Assembly: GCA_023261465.1 (NCBI GenBank)
Contig: JAHFOW010000042.1
Location: forward strand, 1 to 17,566
Reading direction: 5' to 3'
Origin: Planctomycetota bacterium
Lineage (GTDB): Bacteria > Planctomycetota > Brocadiia > Brocadiales > Brocadiaceae
Length of the DNA stretch: 17,566 nt
Numbering within the stretch: the first letter of the stretch is position 1; each line of letters opens with the position of its first letter. The notes below the pieces were generated by a model. The model made no database searches and was not told the origin of the DNA. It saw nothing but the letters and a program-made list of their open reading frames with translations. The translations under genes were made by a program, and so were the position numbers. Of this stretch, positions 14,080 to 17,566 are shown one piece after another.

Positions 14080-15347
14080 AACTTTCCTCCATAAAGGGCG
14101 TTGTTTTTCAGGTCTTCTTCGATACGCAGTAATTGATTGTACTTGCAAATTCGGTCGGTTCTGCAAAGAGAACCTGTTTTAATCTGGCCTGCATTTGTGG
14201 CTACGGCAATATCAGCAATTGTGGTGTCTTCTGTTTCCCCGGAACGATGTGAAATAACCGTGGTATACCCGTGTGTTTTTGCCATTTCGATGGCGTTGAG
14301 GGTCTCGGTAAGCGTGCCGATTTGGTTGACCTTGATCAGGATAGAATTGCCAATACCCTGTTCGATTCCTTTTGAGAGGATTTCCGTATTTGTTACAAAG
14401 ATATCATCTCCAACAAGCTGGACGTCGTTTCCCATTTTTTTTGTAAGTTTTTTCCAGCCATCCCAGTCTTCTTCTGAAAGGCCGTCTTCTATGCTGCAGA
14501 CAGGATATTTACTGAGAAATTTTGAATAAAGGTCAATCATTTCATCGCTGCTCTTCTGAGCTCCGCCTTCAGCGCGTAAGATATATTTTCCATCTTTGTA
14601 AAATTCACTGGCGGCGGGGTCAAGTGCAAGGTATATGTCCTTGCCTGCCGTATAGCCAGCTTTTTTTATTGCCTCAAGGATCAGGTCGAATGCCTCTTCA
14701 TTTGTTTTCAGATTTGGAGCAAAACCGCCTTCGTCGCCTACATTGGTATTATACTTCCTGGATTTCAGCACAGAGCGGAGATTGTGAAAGACCTCGGCGC
14801 CCATACGGAGCGCCCCGGCAAAGCTGGCAGCGCCGATGGGCATGATCATGAATTCCTGGATGTCCACATTGTTATCAGCGTGTTTGCCGCCATTTAAGAT
14901 ATTCATCATAGGGACGGGCAGTATTTTGGCATTTGTACCGCCAATGTACCGGTAAAGTGGCATGTCCAGGGCATCTGCTGCTGCCCTTGCCACGGCAAGA
15001 GAGACTCCGAGGATGGCATTAGCCCCCAGCTTTTCCTTGTTTTTTGTGCCGTCGAGTTGTATCAGAAAGTTATCGATCCCGACCTGTTTCGTGGAGTCCA
15101 TTCCTTCAAGTTTGTGTGCAATGATTTCATTTACATTTTTCACGGCCGTTTGAACGCCTTTTCCCATATAGCGGTTTGGTTTGTCGCCGTCCCTCATTTC
15201 AAGCGCTTCGCGTTTTCCGGTGGATGCGCCGGATGGCACGGCAGCGCGACCCAACGACCCATTTTTCAGAATGACGTCCACTTCTATTGTAGGATTTCCC
15301 CTGGAATCCAGTATCTCTCTGGCCTTAACGCAACTTATGGTAGTCAA
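14061..15347 (-). CDS. eno: Enolase (phosphopyruvate hydratase)
   Basis: Converts 2-phosphoglycerate to phosphoenolpyruvate in glycolysis and gluconeogenesis. I place the start at TTG 15345-15347, with AGGAG about 6 bases upstream, giving MTTISCVKAREILDSRGNPT and 428 residues, the normal size; the frame upstream of it is open but has no enolase content. The landmarks are complete: SGASTGKREALEMRDGD, NILNGGKHADNNVDIQEFMI, GDEGGFAPNLKTNEEA, the metal ligands in ALDPAASEFY, CSIEDGLSEEDW and LVGDDIFVTN, and the C-terminal VISHRSGETEDTTIADIAVA with the substrate Ser/Arg and GQIKTGSLCRTDR. The 3' end overlaps the FtsB-like gene. A promoter lies at 15415-15443. Confidence 0.97.
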   Translation of the reverse strand: MTTISCVKAREILDSRGNPTIEVDVILKNGSLGRAAVPSGASTGKREALEMRDGDKPNRYMGKGVQTAVKNVNEIIAHKLEGMDSTKQVGIDNFLIQLDGTKNKEKLGANAILGVSLAVARAAADALDMPLYRYIGGTNAKILPVPMMNILNGGKHADNNVDIQEFMIMPIGAASFAGALRMGAEVFHNLRSVLKSRKYNTNVGDEGGFAPNLKTNEEAFDLILEAIKKAGYTAGKDIYLALDPAASEFYKDGKYILRAEGGAQKSSDEMIDLYSKFLSKYPVCSIEDGLSEEDWDGWKKLTKKMGNDVQLVGDDIFVTNTEILSKGIEQGIGNSILIKVNQIGTLTETLNAIEMAKTHGYTTVISHRSGETEDTTIADIAVATNAGQIKTGSLCRTDRICKYNQLLRIEEDLKNNALYGGKLCIMKK

Positions 15348-15414
15348 TAGCAGCTCCTTTTCTTGTATGCATTTGATAGATGGTAAGTTATGAAAAAATA
15401 AAAAACCCATATTT

Positions 15415-15443
15415 TCTATAACAAATTTTTGAAATGATGTCAA
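15415..15443 (-). promoter_or_regulatory. Promoter of the eno operon
   Basis: On the minus strand TTGACA (15438-15443) and TATAGA (15415-15420) are 17 bases apart, about 68 bases before the TTG start. It lies inside the non-coding upstream part of the long open frame, which supports the downstream TTG start. Confidence 0.6.
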
Positions 15444-15553
15444 ACAGATATTTAATATTTTATGGAAAAACAGGACTTTTCTGGTATATTCCATCATTCG
15501 CAGTTCAATATTTGATATCCATAAAATAAGTAAAAAAAGAGAGAATAAAAAAT

Positions 15554-16213
15554 ATGCGTATCCCACTTGCAAAATATGGATTGAGAGAATTAATTATTTT
15601 CGCCGTACCCTGTATTGTTGGTATTGCTTTTTCCCTGGTGCTATTCCCCTGGGTTGTTCCTATCCCATTATTCGTCCTCTACTTTTTGCTGAATTTCTTT
15701 CGGGATCCTGACAGGGAAACCCCGCCGGGCGCCGACCTTATTATCGCCCCGGCTGACGGGACGGTGTCACACATAGCGCCGGTATTTGAAGATATTTATT
15801 TAAAATGTGATACAATAAAGATAAGCGTATTTATGTCTGTTCTCAATGTCCATGTGAATCGTGTGCCGGCGCATGGGCGTGTGGAATTTATAAAGCATAC
15901 AAAGGGTAAATTTCTTGATGCACGGGACGACGAGTGTTTTACCGGCAATGAAAATAATGTGATGGGATTATCTCTTGTTGGTAGCCCGGTAAAAATTGCA
16001 GTGAAACAGATTGCCGGCAAGATTGCAAAACGCATTGTGTGTGCTTGCAAGATTGGAGATGTTCTTGCGCAGGGGCAGCGTTTTGGCATGATAAAGTTTG
16101 GCTCACGGGTAGAAGTCTTTGTGCCGGCTTCGGTTCACTTTGAGGCGTTGGTTAAGGTGGGTGAAAAGGTGACGGCTGGAAAGACCATTTTGGGTAAAAT
16201 TAACGTAAGGTAA
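15554..16213 (+). CDS. psd: Phosphatidylserine decarboxylase, short (PSD-A) type proenzyme
   Basis: Makes phosphatidylethanolamine from phosphatidylserine at the membrane. The 219-residue length is typical of the short PSD-A class. Residues 11-46 form one or two membrane helices (LIIFAVPCIVGIAFSLVLF, then VPIPLFVLYFLLNFF), followed by FFRDPDRETPPGADLIIAPA, DGTVSHI, ISVFMSVLNVHVNRVP and the self-cleavage site RFGMIKFGSRVEVFVP, where Gly183-Ser184 is split to give the pyruvoyl group on the small chain. All of these are intact, so it should process normally. The ATG has AGAGAG upstream. It is divergent from eno; the 206-base space between holds the eno promoter and a weak psd promoter (ATAAAATAAG near 15520). 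Confidence 0.95.
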   Translation: MRIPLAKYGLRELIIFAVPCIVGIAFSLVLFPWVVPIPLFVLYFLLNFFRDPDRETPPGADLIIAPADGTVSHIAPVFEDIYLKCDTIKISVFMSVLNVHVNRVPAHGRVEFIKHTKGKFLDARDDECFTGNENNVMGLSLVGSPVKIAVKQIAGKIAKRIVCACKIGDVLAQGQRFGMIKFGSRVEVFVPASVHFEALVKVGEKVTAGKTILGKINVR

Positions 16214-16240
16214 TTACAGATTACGCAGATTGCACAGATC

Positions 16241-16285
16241 AAACGGTTCAAACAGTTTAAACGGTTTAAGCGGTTTAAACGGTTT
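16241..16285 (+). repeat. Five tandem copies of a 9-bp unit (AAACGGTTT)
   Basis: The units are AAACGGTTC, AAACAGTTT, AAACGGTTT, AAGCGGTTT and AAACGGTTT without gaps. Each unit is nearly self-complementary. They lie between psd and ribE, just after a dispersed-looking ACAGATTACGCAGATTGCAC phrase. Confidence 0.85.
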
Positions 16286-16324
16286 ATTGCTGACCACAAG
16301 GGTTCGGCGCTACAATAAAAAGTC

Positions 16325-16351
16325 GTTTTGTTTCGCCGTGCAAAACAAAAC
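16325..16351 (+). other. Hairpin just upstream of ribE
   Basis: GTTTTGTTT (16325-16333) and AAACAAAAC (16343-16351) pair perfectly over nine bases with loop CGCCGTGCA, ending 19 bases before the ribE ATG. It could affect ribE leader folding or be a weak terminator for psd. The FMN-riboswitch conserved boxes are not visible here. Confidence 0.4.
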
Positions 16352-16370
16352 CTAATTTTGAAAATTGATT

Positions 16371-17018
16371 ATGTTTACCGGTATTATTGAATATCTGGCA
16401 CGGGTAGAAAAGTTATCTCCAAAGGCAGGGGGGGCTGAACTATTTCTTGATTTCCAGGATTTTTATAACGACTTAACCCTTGGCGAGAGTATTGCCGTTA
16501 ATGGTGTGTGTCTTACGGTAAAGGCGATTGGGGGAAGTGTGGTTAGTTTTGACGTCTCCGGCGAAACCCTCAAAAAGACCACCGTAGGAGTGTTACGATA
16601 TGGAGAACGAGTCAATATCGAAAGGGCCTTGAAAGTTGGAGACAGACTGGGCGGCCACTTTGTTACCGGCCATGTGGATGGTATTGGTACGCTCAAAGAA
16701 AAAAAACAAACTGCCGGTCAATGCACGATATACTTTTCGGCTGACCGGAGATTTACCGATATGATGATTGAAAAAGGTTCTGTGTCCATTGATGGAATTA
16801 GCCTTACGATTGTCGAAGTATCGGATGAAGTATTTTCCGTGGCATTGATTTCCTTTACCCTGTCCCAGACCACATTGGGATTTAAGAATCCTGGGAACCG
16901 TGTGAATATTGAAATTGACATGATGGGCAAGTGGGTCAAAAAACTTCTGGCAAATATGCAAAAGAAGGAAGGGAGTAGTATTACACAAGAACAATTGATG
17001 AGACAAGGGTTTCTGTAA
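16371..17018 (+). CDS. ribE: Riboflavin synthase, alpha chain
   Basis: Dismutates two 6,7-dimethyl-8-ribityllumazine molecules to riboflavin. The ATG at 16371 gives MFTGIIEYLARV, the canonical N-terminus; 215 residues is normal. There are two lumazine-binding domains: residues 1-95 with MFTGIIE, GESIAVNGVCLTV and FDVSGETLKKTT, and about 96-190 with GHFVTGHVDGIGTL, EKGSVSIDGISLTIVEV and LSQTTLGFKNPGNRVNIEID. Both repeats are complete. No strong ribosome site is seen (AATTTTGAAAATTGATT precedes it). The gene follows psd after a 157-base repeat-bearing gap; the usual partners ribBA and ribH are not in the window, at least not before 17566. Confidence 0.96.
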   Translation: MFTGIIEYLARVEKLSPKAGGAELFLDFQDFYNDLTLGESIAVNGVCLTVKAIGGSVVSFDVSGETLKKTTVGVLRYGERVNIERALKVGDRLGGHFVTGHVDGIGTLKEKKQTAGQCTIYFSADRRFTDMMIEKGSVSIDGISLTIVEVSDEVFSVALISFTLSQTTLGFKNPGNRVNIEIDMMGKWVKKLLANMQKKEGSSITQEQLMRQGFL

Positions 17019-17142
17019 ACTTTCTGGTTATATTATTAACACCCCCTGCCCCTCTTGATAGCAATGCCGTTGAATTATTGAATTAAGGAAAGGGGTTTAA
17101 TTTTAACGGGCTGTCCGAGAATGTATTTGTACGGTTGGTACT

Positions 17143-17251
17143 ATCAATGTCATTAAGTTAAGGATTATTTATTTTATCTAAACAATCCCCTGAATCTACT
17201 TGGTTTCCAAGGGGGGGGTTGCAGCAGGTAGCTTAACTTAACGACATTGAT
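17143..17251. repeat. MITE-like palindromic repeat, copy 2
   Basis: The 20-base ends ATCAATGTCATTAAGTTAAG (17143-17162) and CTTAACTTAACGACATTGAT (17232-17251) are inverted repeats with 19 of 20 matches. Inside is a C-run/G-run hairpin (CCCC ... GGGGGGGG) and then GGTAGCTTAACTTAA, as in copy 1 at 2252-2350. It has no coding capacity. Confidence 0.75.
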
Positions 17252-17261
17252 CTTATTATAT

Positions 17262-17342
17262 AACCCTTTCAGGGTTAATACTGCACTATTTCTTTTCCCA
17301 GGGCGTTGCCCTGGGCTATCTTATTATAGCCCTGATAGGGCT
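17262..17342. repeat. Cluster of three short perfect hairpins
   Basis: AACCCT-TTC-AGGGTT (17262-17276), CCCAGGGC-GTT-GCCCTGGG (17297-17315) and AGCCCT-GAT-AGGGCT (17328-17342) lie in series. The style resembles dispersed REP-type repeats. The rest of the stretch from 17019 to 17566 has another C-run/G-run pairing at about 17040-17098 and AT-rich DNA from 17360 on; I see no gene in it. Confidence 0.5.
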
Positions 17343-17566
17343 TGGTTGAAGCACAACTGAATGTAGTAAGGTCGTCCGACTCTAAGAACCGAGACGAAAA
17401 TTATTTCACATTTAATGGTTTGATTATGTAATCCAATTTGGCAAATTACTATGATACTGAATATTCAATTCCCCAGTTTGCTATTGCAATATGAAGAGAC
17501 CCAAAAAGCAAATTTGTATTGTAATATATCTACCTTGATATGTTATTTTAATTACGCCTCAGTACT

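Noticed and set aside
14080..14166. Longer start for the FtsB-like protein
   Set aside because: The extra residues are a shadow of the enolase C-terminal coding region; the ATG at 14079 has a strong GGAGG site.
15348..15572. Upstream extension of the enolase frame (about 75 more codons)
   Set aside because: It has no enolase content, it overlaps the eno promoter and the psd start, and TTG 15347 with AGGAG gives the exact family N-terminus.
16241..16285. CRISPR array
   Set aside because: Units are 9 bp with no spacers, so it is a simple tandem repeat.
16214..16370. FMN riboswitch before ribE
   Set aside because: The conserved boxes of the RFN element are not visible and the space is filled with tandem repeats and one simple hairpin.

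Overview
The window looks like chromosomal DNA of an anammox-type planctomycete (Brocadiales: Kuenenia/Brocadia/Jettenia relatives). The main clue is an eight-CxxCH cytochrome with the signature of the hydroxylamine-oxidoreductase (HAO) family, made as a lipoprotein. The modest GC content and the mixture of lipoproteins, small toxin-antitoxin modules and dispersed hairpin repeats fit that reading. The taxon is an inference; no rRNA or other decisive marker is present.

Left flank (1-2494) is accessory DNA in decay. A GC-rich TIR-domain membrane protein gene on the minus strand is broken by a frameshift and runs off the left edge. Next come an intact TumA/TumE-type toxin-antitoxin pair with the start of a DUF5615-type gene fused behind it by an ATGA overlap, two degraded reading frames, and a short palindromic (MITE-like) repeat. 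A second copy of that repeat lies at 17143-17251.

Central left (2495-5321): two plus-strand lipoprotein genes, a VWA/thrombospondin-type-3/OmpA protein and the HAO-like octaheme cytochrome. Immediately downstream (5343-6785) is a very small tRNA-associated element. A 30-bp direct repeat of the 3' end of tRNA-Leu(CAG) brackets an antitoxin/PIN-toxin pair, and two inverted arm-like repeats sit inside the ends, but there is no integrase. The intact tRNA-Leu follows, on the minus strand.

Middle (6844-12032): smpB with a clear promoter, a degenerate CheY-like receiver that has lost its phosphoacceptor Asp, a PBP4-type D-Ala-D-Ala carboxypeptidase, a PmtA-like methyltransferase, a bidirectional terminator, a secreted protein of unknown function on the minus strand, and a divergently transcribed secreted protein with a carboxypeptidase-regulatory-like (Ig-fold) domain. 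The divergent intergenic region carries repeated TTGACA/TGTCAA half-sites and a hairpin plus T-run.

Right (12090-17018) is housekeeping. A minus-strand operon eno - FtsB/DivIC-like - proA has overlapping ends, with its own promoter and a TTG start for eno. Divergent to it are psd (phosphatidylserine decarboxylase) and ribE (riboflavin synthase alpha). The window ends (17019-17566) in non-coding repeat-rich DNA. Psd and the PmtA-like enzyme could together act in phospholipid head-group synthesis. DacB, the FtsB-like protein and enolase are ordinary envelope, division and central-metabolism genes.
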